From Pantoea conspicua (GTDB lineage Bacteria > Pseudomonadota > Gammaproteobacteria > Enterobacterales > Enterobacteriaceae), in assembly GCF_002095315.1 (NCBI RefSeq), contig NZ_MLFN01000012.1:18490-82489 (forward strand): a DNA stretch of 64,000 nt, in the 5' to 3' direction. The translations under genes and the position numbers were made by a program. Numbering within the stretch: position 1 is the first letter of the stretch; each line of letters begins with the position of its first letter. The notes beneath the pieces were generated by a model. The model was not told the DNA's origin, did not search any database, and saw nothing but the letters and a program-made list of their open reading frames with translations. Below, in pieces: positions 52,037 to 64,000 of this stretch.

Positions 52037-52088
52037 CGAGATTTTAATGCCTCTTAAATCAATCACAACCGCTGCCGCTCCGGCAAAC

Positions 52089-52102
52089 ATGATCCAAATC
52101 AA
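52089..52102 (+). promoter_or_regulatory. FNR box of focA-pflB
   Basis: ATGATCCAAATCAA matches the FNR consensus TTGAT-N4-ATCAA with one mismatch (first base). A -10-like TAGTAT at 52125-52130 places the box centre at about -41.5 from a start near 52137. This is the class II FNR activation geometry and matches the main FNR-dependent focA promoter of E. coli. Confidence 0.7.
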
Positions 52103-52160
52103 TTACTGACCTATACTCCTTTGTTAGTATTTTTTCAGACAACTTATGGAGTAAGTTAGT

Positions 52161-53021
52161 GTGAAAGCTGACAACCCTTTTAATCTTTTATTACCGGCCG
52201 CGATGGCGAAAGTTGCTGAAGATGCGGGTATATACAAAGCGACCAAACATCCTTTTACTACCTTCTTTCTGGCAATAAACGCTGGCATATTTATCTCCAT
52301 CGCATTTGTTTTTTATATCACAGCCACCACCGGTACCGCCGCAATGCCCTATGGCATCGCCAAATTGATCGGCGGGATCTGTTTCTCGCTGGGTTTGATG
52401 CTGGTTGTGGTTTGTGGTGCCGATCTTTTCACCTCTACCGTGCTGATCGTAGTGGCCAAAGCCAGCGGACGTATCAGCTGGGGTCAGCTGGCCCGCAACT
52501 GGATCAACGTTTATATCGGCAACCTGGTGGGGGCACTCTTTTTTGTCGCATTGATGTGGTTTGCTGGTCAGTACATGGTGGCTAACGGTGCCTGGGGTTT
52601 AAACGTCCTTCAAACCGCTGACCATAAAATGCATCACACCTTTGTAGAAGCCGTCTGTCTGGGGATCCTGGCGAATCTGCTGGTTTGCCTGGCTGTCTGG
52701 ATGAGTTATTCAGGCCGCACGCTCACCGATAAGCTGGTGGTGATGATATTACCGGTTGCAATGTTTGTTGCCAGCGGCTTCGAGCACAGCATTGCCAATA
52801 TGTTCATGATTCCGTTTGCGATTGTGATTCGTGACTTCGCCACTCCTGAGTTCTGGCAGGCGACCGGCACCACTGCCGCACAGTTCCACTCGCTCTCGGT
52901 CAGTAACTTTATTTTTGACAACCTGATTCCTGTCACCCTCGGCAATATTATCGGCGGCGGTGTCCTGGTCGGGTTGACCTACTGGATCATCTATCTTCGC
53001 GATGGTGACCAGTCACATTAA
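52161..53021 (+). CDS. focA: FocA, formate channel
   Basis: Pentameric FNT-family inner-membrane channel for formate. It begins with GTG (as I recall for E. coli), with TATGGAG about 10 bases upstream. It has 286 residues (285 in E. coli). It opens MKADNPFNLLLPAAMAKVAEDAG and contains six hydrophobic helices, with the formate-gate motif GGICFSLGLMLVVVCGADLFTST and DHKMHHTFVEAVCLGILANLLVCLAVW carrying the central histidine. It is co-transcribed with pflB, 70 bases downstream. Confidence 0.97.
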   Translation: MKADNPFNLLLPAAMAKVAEDAGIYKATKHPFTTFFLAINAGIFISIAFVFYITATTGTAAMPYGIAKLIGGICFSLGLMLVVVCGADLFTSTVLIVVAKASGRISWGQLARNWINVYIGNLVGALFFVALMWFAGQYMVANGAWGLNVLQTADHKMHHTFVEAVCLGILANLLVCLAVWMSYSGRTLTDKLVVMILPVAMFVASGFEHSIANMFMIPFAIVIRDFATPEFWQATGTTAAQFHSLSVSNFIFDNLIPVTLGNIIGGGVLVGLTYWIIYLRDGDQSH

Positions 53022-53091
53022 CTGCATTTTTGACGGCGCAAGCATCATCGGCGCCCGACCGTAAAGTCTCCTCATATAAGGCAGGTATATT

Positions 53092-55374
53092 ATGACCGAA
53101 CTTAATGCAAAACTGGCTTCAGCCTGGGAAGGATTTGCTGAAGGCGAATGGCAGAATAGCGTCAACGTACGCGACTTCATCCAGAAAAATTACACACCGT
53201 ATGAAGGTGATGAGTCTTTCCTGGCGGGCCCAACCGAAGCAACCACCAAATTATGGGAAAGCGTGCTCGAAGGCATCAAAATTGAGAACCGCACCCACGC
53301 ACCGGTAGATTTCGATACCGACCTGGCGTCAACCATTACCTCCCATGACGCGGGCTATATTATCAAGCCGCTGGAAAAAATTGTTGGCCTGCAGACCGAA
53401 GCGCCACTGAAACGCGCCATCATTCCTTATGGTGGCATCAAAATGGTTGAGGGTTCATGCAAGGTTTATGGCCGTGAACTCGATCCTTCTCTGAAAAAAA
53501 TCTTCACTGAATACCGTAAAACCCATAACCAGGGTGTATTCGATGTTTATACCCCGGATATTCTGCGCTGCCGTAAATCAGGTATTCTGACCGGCCTGCC
53601 TGATGCCTACGGTCGTGGCCGTATCATTGGTGACTACCGTCGCGTGGCGTTGTACGGTATCGATTATCTGATGGCGGATAAATTCTCTCAGTTCGCCTCA
53701 CTGCAGGAAGATTTAGAGAATGGCGTGAATCTGGAAGCGACCATTCGTCTGCGTGAAGAGATTGCTGACCAGCATCGTGCGCTGGCCCAGATTAAAGAAA
53801 TGGCAGCAAAATATGGCCATGACATCTCCGGCCCGGCGACCAATGCGATGGAAGCCGTGCAGTGGACTTACTATGGCTACCTGGCTGCAGTTAAATCACA
53901 AAACGGTGCTGCCATGTCATTTGGCCGCGTCTCAACCTTCCTTGATGTTTACATCGAACGTGACCTTAAAGCCGGCAAACTGACTGAAGAACAGGCACAG
54001 GAACTGATTGACCATCTGGTGATGAAACTGCGTATGGTCCGTTTCCTGCGTACGCCGGAATATGATGAGCTGTTCTCAGGTGACCCAATCTGGGCCACTG
54101 AATCACTGGCAGGTATGGGCGTTGATGGCCGTACCCTGGTATCAAAAAGTACGTTCCGCTTCCTGAATACCCTCTACACCATGGGTCCTTCACCAGAGCC
54201 GAACATGACCATTCTATGGTCTGAAAAACTGCCGATTAACTTCAAAAAATATGCCGCTAAAGTTTCTATCGATACCTCATCTTTGCAGTATGAGAACGAT
54301 GACCTGATGCGTCCTGATTTCGACAATGATGACTACGCCATTGCCTGCTGTGTCAGCCCGATGATTGTCGGTAAACAAATGCAGTTCTTTGGCGCACGTG
54401 CCAACCTGGCGAAAACCCTGCTCTACGCAATCAACGGCGGCGTGGATGAAAAGCTGAAAATGCAGGTTGGACCGAAAGGCGACAAAATCAGCGACGACGT
54501 GCTGGATTTCGACACCGTCATGGAGCGTATGGATCACTTCATGGACTGGCTGGCAAAACAGTACGTGACTTCGCTGAACATCATTCACTACATGCATGAT
54601 AAGTACAGCTACGAAGCGGCACTGATGGCGCTGCACGATCGTGACGTTTACCGTACCATGGCCTGTGGTATCGCGGGTCTCTCCGTTGCTGCGGATTCAC
54701 TTTCTGCGATTAAATATGCCAAGGTGAAACCGATCCGCGACGAAGATGGTCTGGCCATCGACTTCGATATCGAAGGCGAATATCCACAGTTTGGTAACAA
54801 CGACCCACGGGTTGATGACCTGGCCTGTGATTTGGTTGAGCGCTTCATGAAGAAAATCCAGCAGCTCAACACCTACCGTCATGCCGTACCGACGCAGTCT
54901 GTCCTGACCATTACTTCCAACGTGGTTTACGGCAAAAAAACCGGTAATACGCCTGATGGACGTCGTGCTGGCGCGCCATTCGGACCAGGTGCTAACCCGA
55001 TGCACGGTCGCGATCAGAAAGGTGCCGTCGCATCTCTGACCTCAGTAGCGAAACTGCCGTTTGCCTATGCGAAAGATGGTATCTCTTATACCTTCTCAAT
55101 TGTGCCGAACGCGCTGGGTAAAGATGATAACGTGCGTAAAGCCAACCTTGCCGGTCTGATGGATGGTTACTTCCATCATGAAGCCAGCATCGAAGGCGGG
55201 CAGCATCTGAACGTCAACGTGATGAACCGTGAAATGCTGCTGGACGCGATGGAGCATCCAGAGAAGTATCCTCAGCTGACTATTCGTGTTTCTGGTTACG
55301 CTGTACGTTTCAACTCGCTGACCAAAGAGCAACAGCAGGATGTGATTACCCGTACCTTTACACAGTCACTGTAA
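53092..55374 (+). CDS. pflB: Pyruvate formate-lyase
   Basis: Glycyl-radical enzyme converting pyruvate and CoA to acetyl-CoA and formate under anaerobiosis. It has 760 residues, equal to E. coli. The active-site cysteine pair is in [16 protein letters not shown] near 418-419. The radical glycine lies in [14 protein letters not shown] near residue 735. It is intact and strongly expressed by codon look. It follows focA and precedes its activase pflA, with a terminator between pflB and pflA. Confidence 0.98.
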   Translation: MTELNAKLASAWEGFAEGEWQNSVNVRDFIQKNYTPYEGDESFLAGPTEATTKLWESVLEGIKIENRTHAPVDFDTDLASTITSHDAGYIIKPLEKIVGLQTEAPLKRAIIPYGGIKMVEGSCKVYGRELDPSLKKIFTEYRKTHNQGVFDVYTPDILRCRKSGILTGLPDAYGRGRIIGDYRRVALYGIDYLMADKFSQFASLQEDLENGVNLEATIRLREEIADQHRALAQIKEMAAKYGHDISGPATNAMEAVQWTYYGYLAAVKSQNGAAMSFGRVSTFLDVYIERDLKAGKLTEEQAQELIDHLVMKLRMVRFLRTPEYDELFSGDPIWATESLAGMGVDGRTLVSKSTFRFLNTLYTMGPSPEPNMTILWSEKLPINFKKYAAKVSIDTSSLQYENDDLMRPDFDNDDYAIACCVSPMIVGKQMQFFGARANLAKTLLYAINGGVDEKLKMQVGPKGDKISDDVLDFDTVMERMDHFMDWLAKQYVTSLNIIHYMHDKYSYEAALMALHDRDVYRTMACGIAGLSVAADSLSAIKYAKVKPIRDEDGLAIDFDIEGEYPQFGNNDPRVDDLACDLVERFMKKIQQLNTYRHAVPTQSVLTITSNVVYGKKTGNTPDGRRAGAPFGPGANPMHGRDQKGAVASLTSVAKLPFAYAKDGISYTFSIVPNALGKDDNVRKANLAGLMDGYFHHEASIEGGQHLNVNVMNREMLLDAMEHPEKYPQLTIRVSGYAVRFNSLTKEQQQDVITRTFTQSL

Positions 55375-55397
55375 TCACCCCTCCGTTCGATAAAAAA

Positions 55398-55420
55398 GGC
55401 TCCGCAGGGAGCCTTTTATT
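55398..55420 (+). terminator. Intrinsic terminator between pflB and pflA
   Basis: GGCTCC, GCAG, GGAGCC form a 6-base-pair stem preceded by an A-run and followed by TTTTATT. It lies about 24 bases after pflB and would make pflA expression depend on readthrough or its own promoter, as in E. coli. Confidence 0.8.
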
Positions 55421-55537
55421 CAAAGTCTGCTCTGTTGGTGATCTCAGTTGAGGTCACAACCAGAATCGATTTCCTGCCCTGAGCGCAACAGAGATTGCGC
55501 CGTCTGTCCCGGCAGACTCACTGGAGAAAACATCGCA

Positions 55538-56278
55538 ATGTCAGTCAACGGTCGTATCCACTCGTTTGAATCCTGCGGTACCGTCGATGGTCCCGGTATC
55601 CGCTTTATCACCTTCTTTCAGGGCTGCCTGATGCGCTGCCTCTATTGTCACAACCGCGACACCTGGGATACCCACGGTGGCAAAGAGATCAGCGTCGAGG
55701 CGTTGATGGCGGATGTGCTCTCTTATCGTCATTTTATGAATGCCTCAGGCGGCGGCGTGACAGCATCGGGCGGTGAGGCTATTCTGCAGGCCGAATTTGT
55801 GCGCGACTGGTTCCGCGCCTGTAAAGCCGAAGGTATTCATACCTGCCTTGATACCAACGGCTTTGTCCGTCGCTACGATCCGGTGATTGACGAGCTGCTC
55901 GACGTCACCGATTTGGTGATGCTCGATCTCAAACAGATGAACGATGACGTTCATCAGATCTTGGTCGGCGTCTCGAATCATCGCACGCTGGACTTTGCTC
56001 GCTATCTGCAGAAAAAAGGCAAGCGCACCTGGATTCGCTTTGTCGTGGTGCCCGGCTATTCTGACGACGACGATACCGCACATCAGCTGGGTGAATTTAC
56101 CCGCGATATGGAAAACGTGGAGAAGATTGAGCTGTTGCCCTATCACGAACTGGGCAAACACAAATGGATTGCGATGGGTGAAGAGTACAAGCTGGATGGT
56201 GTTAAGCCGCCCAGCAAAGAGACAATGGAACGGGTTAAAAATATTCTCGCCAGTTACGGCCATGAAGTTATGTATTGA
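55538..56278 (+). CDS. pflA: Pyruvate formate-lyase activating enzyme (radical SAM)
   Basis: Uses SAM and a 4Fe-4S cluster to install the glycyl radical in PflB. The start is ATG 55538 ([20 protein letters not shown]), with TGGAGAA upstream and 246 residues as in E. coli; an in-frame GTG or other codon upstream at 55448 is unsupported. The cluster motif [15 protein letters not shown] gives C-x3-C-x2-C near 30-37. [14 protein letters not shown] and HTCLDTNGF follow. The terminator at 56300 ends this run. Confidence 0.98.
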   Translation: MSVNGRIHSFESCGTVDGPGIRFITFFQGCLMRCLYCHNRDTWDTHGGKEISVEALMADVLSYRHFMNASGGGVTASGGEAILQAEFVRDWFRACKAEGIHTCLDTNGFVRRYDPVIDELLDVTDLVMLDLKQMNDDVHQILVGVSNHRTLDFARYLQKKGKRTWIRFVVVPGYSDDDDTAHQLGEFTRDMENVEKIELLPYHELGKHKWIAMGEEYKLDGVKPPSKETMERVKNILASYGHEVMY

Positions 56279-56299
56279 TTAAGTAAAAAATGCCTGTAA

Positions 56300-56326
56300 A
56301 AAAGGGAGCCCGCGGCTCCCTTTTTA
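56300..56326. terminator. Bidirectional terminator between pflA and ycaD
   Basis: AAAGGGAGCC, CGC, GGCTCCCTTT form a 10-base-pair stem with a 3-base loop. T-runs follow on the plus strand, and an A-run on the other side gives T's on the minus strand. It serves convergent pflA and ycaD. Confidence 0.88.
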
Positions 56327-56337
56327 CTCTCTGGCAA

Positions 56338-57489
56338 TCAGGCATGCGCCACCGGCGTAGCGTGATGATTAGCCTTACGTAACAGCATCACCAGATAGAT
56401 CAGCGCCACCGCAGCGATCATCACAAACAGCAGCCGGTCAGAATAATTCTGCATCAGCATTGAGGTCATCGCTGGCCCCACCAGACTGCCAACGGTATAG
56501 CTCATCAACAGCGCCTGGTTCATCGCCACCAGTTCATGGTGTGCAACGGTTTCACAGGCCCACGACATGGCAACCGGATAGAGCGTAAAACCGGCCAGCC
56601 CCAGCACAAACAGTGCCGGTGCCATCGCAGCGCTGGTCAGCATCGCCATCGCGCCCAGAATCACCACAAACACCTGTACCCGTAACACCAGCATCCGGCC
56701 AAAGCGATCTGCCAGTCGGCCAACTGGCCACTGTCCGACAATACCTGCGCTGACCAGCAGCGCCATCCAGTAGCCGACATTGGCATCGCTCATTCCCTGA
56801 TGCGACAGGTAGAGCGGCATCAGGCCATAAAGCGAGCCCAGAACGATACCTGAAATAATGCAGCCATTGATACCTAAGCGCGAACTACGACGACGCAGCA
56901 TCGGCCAGATGCGCCCTGGGGCGGCTTCTGCTGTATCTCCACTGGCTGACACGCGGGTAAACACCAGCGGTAACACTGCACAAAATACCAGGCTGGTCAC
57001 CCAGGGGATCACACTTAACAGTTCGGTCGACAGCTTACTGACCAGCAACTGCCCCGCTACGGTACCGAGGTAATAGACGATCATATACGCCGCCAGCAGT
57101 TGCCCACGGTTGCGCACCGTCCCGCTGCACAGCAATGCGCTCTCTACCACTACCCACATCAGTGCACAGCCCACACCGGCGACAAAGCGCAGCGAGCTCC
57201 ACGCCCAGAAGCCATCCATTATTGCCAGGCAGATAGTGGCTATGGCAAACAGACCGGTAGCAAAGTAATAGCTACGGTTGAATCCATGCTGGCGGATTAA
57301 CCAGCCGGCCAGCAGCGTCCCGGCCAGATTACCGGTGTAGTAGGATGAGCTGACGATACCTACCTGCCAGGTTGTCAGTAAGTCATGGGTCAGCCACAGC
57401 GGAACCAGGGTGTTAAGCACGGCAATGGAGACGGTCATTAACAGCAGGCCGCAAAGCAGCAATATCACAGGGCGTGACCAGGTTGACAT
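56338..57489 (-). CDS. ycaD: YcaD, MFS transporter
   Basis: Major-facilitator inner-membrane protein; its substrate is unknown. The ATG at 57489 ([20 protein letters not shown]) gives 383 residues, matching E. coli YcaD (382). The in-frame extension to 57822 crosses the serS terminator and is not real. About 12 hydrophobic helices are present, with MFS loop motif [14 protein letters not shown] near the centre and SRNRG-like [26 protein letters not shown]. It lies downstream of serS on the same strand but after a strong terminator. Confidence 0.92.
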   Translation of the reverse strand: MSTWSRPVILLLCGLLLMTVSIAVLNTLVPLWLTHDLLTTWQVGIVSSSYYTGNLAGTLLAGWLIRQHGFNRSYYFATGLFAIATICLAIMDGFWAWSSLRFVAGVGCALMWVVVESALLCSGTVRNRGQLLAAYMIVYYLGTVAGQLLVSKLSTELLSVIPWVTSLVFCAVLPLVFTRVSASGDTAEAAPGRIWPMLRRRSSRLGINGCIISGIVLGSLYGLMPLYLSHQGMSDANVGYWMALLVSAGIVGQWPVGRLADRFGRMLVLRVQVFVVILGAMAMLTSAAMAPALFVLGLAGFTLYPVAMSWACETVAHHELVAMNQALLMSYTVGSLVGPAMTSMLMQNYSDRLLFVMIAAVALIYLVMLLRKANHHATPVAHA

Positions 57490-57761
57490 AGGGGAAAAAA
57501 CCAAAACAAATGAAGGAAATTGCGCGCAGTTTGCCATTGGCTTTTTTAAAGTCAATGGCCGGGAATTTCCCGCAGCACATTTTGCTGTGTGACAATTTAA
57601 TTTACTAATCTTCAGTGGGTTACAGCAGGACGAAGCGGCAGGACAATAAAAGCTATCTCTATGAAAAACCGCATTTTTAAGCCATTCAACCGAATGACTA
57701 TCGATAACGTTTATTTGTGATAACCAATAAAACGAATTAATCCTATTCTGGAATGGCGGAC

Positions 57762-57788
57762 ATAAAAAAACCCGGCCAAAGCCGGGTT
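57762..57788 (-). terminator. Intrinsic terminator of serS
   Basis: On the minus strand AACCCGGC, TTTG, GCCGGGTT form an 8-base-pair stem followed by a run of T. It lies 17 bases past the serS stop. Confidence 0.92.
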
Positions 57789-57805
57789 GATCAAAACGCG
57801 ATGAC

Positions 57806-59113
<1,308 letters not shown>

Positions 59114-59191
59114 TTAAAAGTTGATTGAAAGAAGGGACGCACTCCAGCGGAATGCGTTGAAAACCTTGACCACATTACCGTAACGTCTGTT

Positions 59192-60535
59192 TCAGCGGTA
59201 GCGTTTTGTCGGGCTATTTTGATCCTGCTCAGCCAGCCAGCTTAGCTTTTCGCCAATCTTACCTTCCAGCCCACGCTGCGTCGGAACATAATAACGTGCG
59301 CTGGCCATTTCGGGCGGAAAGTAGACCTCTCCGGCCGCGTAAGCGTTAGCCTCATCATGCGCGTAACGATACTCTTTACCCAGACCCATCTCTTTCATCA
59401 GTTTCGTCGGCGCATTACGCAGATGTTCCGGAACATCATAATCGGGATGATCGCGTGCATCACGCATCGCCGCTTTGAAGGCGGTGTAGACCGCGTTGCT
59501 TTTGGGGGCGCAGGCCAGATAGACGATTGCCTGTGCAATAGCGCGCTCCCCTTCAGCCGGTCCCACTCGGGTGAAACAGTCCCAGGCCGCAATCGCTACC
59601 TGCATACCGCGCGGATCGGCATTACCCACATCTTCAGAAGCAATTGCCAGCAACCGACGCGCCACATACAGCGGATCGCCACCAGCAGTGATGATCCGCG
59701 CATACCAGTAAAGGGCGGCATCCGGCGCGGAACCCCGTACCGATTTATGCAGTGCCGAAATCAGATCGTAAAAGCGGTCGCCTTTATTATCAAAGCGTGC
59801 CGATCGTTCACCTGAGACCTCATTCAGCAACTGCGGTGTCAGTTCGCGCTGGCCCGATGCGTTGGTTTCGGCCATGTCGGCCATCATCTCCAGCGTATTG
59901 AGCGCCCGTCGTGCATCGCCATTCACCAGCTCAGCGATCATCCGGCGGGTATTGTCGGGCAGCACAATGTCACTGTCGCCGTAGCCGCGCGCTTTGTCCT
60001 GCATTGCCTGATCCAGCACCTGCTCAATATCGTCGTGGGTCAGCGATTTCAACAGATAGACGCGGGCACGTGACAGCAATGCTGAGTTGAGTTCAAACGA
60101 GGGATTTTCGGTGGTCGCACCGATAAACGTGATGGTGCCGTCTTCAATATGCGGTAAAAACGCATCCTGCTGACTTTTATTAAAGCGGTGAACCTCATCC
60201 ACGAACAGGATGGTGCGTCGCCCGACCTGTTTGCTCTGGCGCGCGCGCTCAATAGCCTCGCGGATCTCTTTAACGCCTGAGGTCACCGCAGAGATACGCT
60301 CTACATCGGCGTTGCCATAATGAGCAATAATTTCAGCCAGCGTGGTCTTACCGGTCCCAGGCGGTCCCCAGAGAATCATTGAGTGCAGATGGCCTGCTTC
60401 AATGGCACGCGGCAACGGCTTTCCGGTACCCAGCAGATGTTGCTGACCAATGTACTGTTTCAATGTTTCTGGCCGCATACGCGCGGCCAGAGGTTTGAAA
60501 TTTTCAGTGGAAAAATCCAGGGACAGGTTACTCAC
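59192..60535 (-). CDS. rarA: RarA (MgsA), replication-associated recombination AAA ATPase
   Basis: AAA+ protein related to clamp loaders that acts at stalled forks. It has 447 residues, as in E. coli. It begins with GTG at 60535, seven bases after the lolA stop, with GAGG partly in that stop region as ribosome-binding site; E. coli rarA also starts with GTG (as I recall). Walker [15 protein letters not shown] is near 55-68, Walker [12 protein letters not shown], sensor 1 [10 protein letters not shown] and C-terminal tetramerisation region [23 protein letters not shown] follow. It is cotranscribed with lolA. Confidence 0.97.
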   Translation of the reverse strand: MSNLSLDFSTENFKPLAARMRPETLKQYIGQQHLLGTGKPLPRAIEAGHLHSMILWGPPGTGKTTLAEIIAHYGNADVERISAVTSGVKEIREAIERARQSKQVGRRTILFVDEVHRFNKSQQDAFLPHIEDGTITFIGATTENPSFELNSALLSRARVYLLKSLTHDDIEQVLDQAMQDKARGYGDSDIVLPDNTRRMIAELVNGDARRALNTLEMMADMAETNASGQRELTPQLLNEVSGERSARFDNKGDRFYDLISALHKSVRGSAPDAALYWYARIITAGGDPLYVARRLLAIASEDVGNADPRGMQVAIAAWDCFTRVGPAEGERAIAQAIVYLACAPKSNAVYTAFKAAMRDARDHPDYDVPEHLRNAPTKLMKEMGLGKEYRYAHDEANAYAAGEVYFPPEMASARYYVPTQRGLEGKIGEKLSWLAEQDQNSPTKRYR

Positions 60536-60542
60536 TGCGACC

Positions 60543-61154
60543 TCACTGACGTTGGTCGTCCACCGTTACGCCTTTTGGCGGAGTGAACGTAAATTTATCC
60601 GGGCTGATTGCCCCATTCTGCTGACTTTTCAGTTGGTAATCGCTGCGCTGACCATCCTGCTCAATGGCGCTGAACCGGTTGATGGTGCCGCCTGGCGTTA
60701 CCTGGATAGTGAACTGTTTCAGGTTGCCATCGCTGTTTTTAGGGGTCAGCTCGAAGTTGTCGCCCTGCTGTTTGATGTTGTACTGCTTCCAGTCATTAGA
60801 CTGATTACGGGCGATCAGCATAAATGGGGTGTTGCTGGTGGCATTCTGCAGCAGGCTGACCGTCGCCTGTTCAACAAACGGATTGTAGAACCACAGTGAT
60901 TTACCATCAGAGATTATGATGCTTTCATCCGGGGCGGTCATATGCCAGTTAAACAGGCTGGGACGTTTCACCCACAGCTCGCCTTCGCCATCCTGCACGT
61001 TAGCCCCGCTGCTGTCGGTCACTTTTTGTGTGAAGCTGGCATGGAAGCTGCTGACCTTATTCAGGCGCTGTTGCAGATCACTGGACGCATCAGCCAGTAC
61101 GCTGGCTGAAGAAAAGGTGGCCAACAGGCCAAGAGCGATTATGCGTAATTTCAT
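60543..61154 (-). CDS. lolA: LolA, outer-membrane lipoprotein carrier
   Basis: Periplasmic chaperone that takes lipoproteins from LolCDE to LolB. The ATG at 61154 ([21 protein letters not shown]) gives 203 residues, the E. coli length. AAGGAA sits 9 bases upstream, while the TTG at 61163 would be too close to it. A signal peptide is cleaved likely after VLA, giving [22 protein letters not shown]. Conserved [23 protein letters not shown] and [24 protein letters not shown] follow. ftsK is upstream, with a hairpin between. Confidence 0.97.
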   Translation of the reverse strand: MKLRIIALGLLATFSSASVLADASSDLQQRLNKVSSFHASFTQKVTDSSGANVQDGEGELWVKRPSLFNWHMTAPDESIIISDGKSLWFYNPFVEQATVSLLQNATSNTPFMLIARNQSNDWKQYNIKQQGDNFELTPKNSDGNLKQFTIQVTPGGTINRFSAIEQDGQRSDYQLKSQQNGAISPDKFTFTPPKGVTVDDQRQ

Positions 61155-61278
61155 CTGCTTCAATTCCTTATTTAAACGTTCCCATGACTAACTCTCTTAA
61201 GCCTGGTCGCTATTCCGTTATCAGAACAGGAGAATAAACCGAAAGCATAGTCAGATATGGGGTTTAAACGCCTGAAAA

Positions 61279-61306
61279 CAATGAGCCAGTCGAAACTGGC
61301 TCATTG
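61279..61306 (-). terminator. Terminator between ftsK and lolA
   Basis: CAATGAGCCAGT and ACTGGCTCATTG form a 12-base-pair stem with a 4-base loop. On the minus strand it is followed by TTTTC. It lies about 30 bases after the ftsK stop and upstream of lolA. Confidence 0.85.
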
Positions 61307-61335
61307 ATTAATGTTGCAAAACGTATCGTCAGTCG

Positions 61336-64000
<2,665 letters not shown>

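Larger units (their letters stand above)
51865..52160 (+). promoter_or_regulatory. AT-rich focA-pflB control region
   Basis: About 300 bases between the ycaO terminator and the focA start with no gene. A very AT-rich stretch (about 51977-52045) includes several T/A runs, typical of a bendable, IHF or H-NS bound region. ArcA, IHF and FNR sites are entered separately. This corresponds to the multi-promoter pfl control region of E. coli. Confidence 0.7.

Noticed and set aside
51977..52050. Very AT-rich tract that could suggest a replication origin or foreign DNA
   Set aside because: No DnaA boxes or iterons were seen, and its position fits the known AT-rich pfl control region.

Overview
The window is a contiguous piece of core chromosome from a gamma-proteobacterium of the order Enterobacterales, most likely of the Pantoea/Erwinia lineage (inference). 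Almost every gene has a recognisable Escherichia coli K-12 counterpart of nearly identical length, in the same order as the E. coli pqiA-pyrD-ssu-pepN-ompF-muk-rpsA-pflB-ftsK arc. It lacks the elf fimbrial operon that E. coli carries between pyrD and ssuE, and also ycaL and ycaP. No rRNA, tRNA, CRISPR array, integrase, transposase or prophage gene was seen.

Layout, left to right. 1-8.1 kb: pqiA (cut by the left edge), uup, rlmL, ycbX, zapC and pyrD. 8.2-11.4 kb: an accessory pocket with a Wzx-like polysaccharide flippase, a family 2 glycosyltransferase and a roughly 0.75 kb AT-rich non-coding stretch. 11.4-15.6 kb: the ssuEADCB alkanesulfonate uptake and desulfonation operon. 15.7-24.1 kb: pepN, pncB, asnS, an ompF-type porin with a well-preserved OmpR/MicF control region, and aspC. 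24.2-27.4 kb: gloC, ycbK and ldtD. 27.5-34.8 kb: the condensin operon cmoM-mukF-mukE-mukB (transcribed right to left with overlapping ends). 35-44 kb: elyC, ycbJ, then kdsB, ycaR, ycaQ, lpxK, msbA and ycaI (LPS synthesis and export). 44.2-49.7 kb: ihfB, rpsA, cmk, aroA and serC. 50-56.3 kb: ycaO and the anaerobic formate module focA-pflB-pflA. 56.3-64 kb: ycaD, serS, rarA, lolA and most of the 3' part of ftsK.

Functional themes are envelope biogenesis (KdsB, LpxK, MsbA, LolA, LdtD, YcbK, ElyC, flippase/glycosyltransferase), chromosome organisation and segregation (MukBEF, IHF-beta, FtsK, ZapC, RarA), translation (AsnS, SerS, S1, RlmL, Uup) and anaerobic pyruvate metabolism. Regulatory DNA is readable in several places: an OmpR box array and MicF target at ompF; ArcA, IHF and FNR consensus sites at focA-pflB; and many intrinsic terminators.

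Data quality: aspC is broken by one apparent base loss and ftsK by three apparent indels, all in short homopolymers of otherwise intact and highly conserved proteins. Sequencing or assembly error is more likely than pseudogenisation. I did not find a convincing undescribed system. The flippase/glycosyltransferase pocket and a few unexplained palindromes are the parts most worth following.
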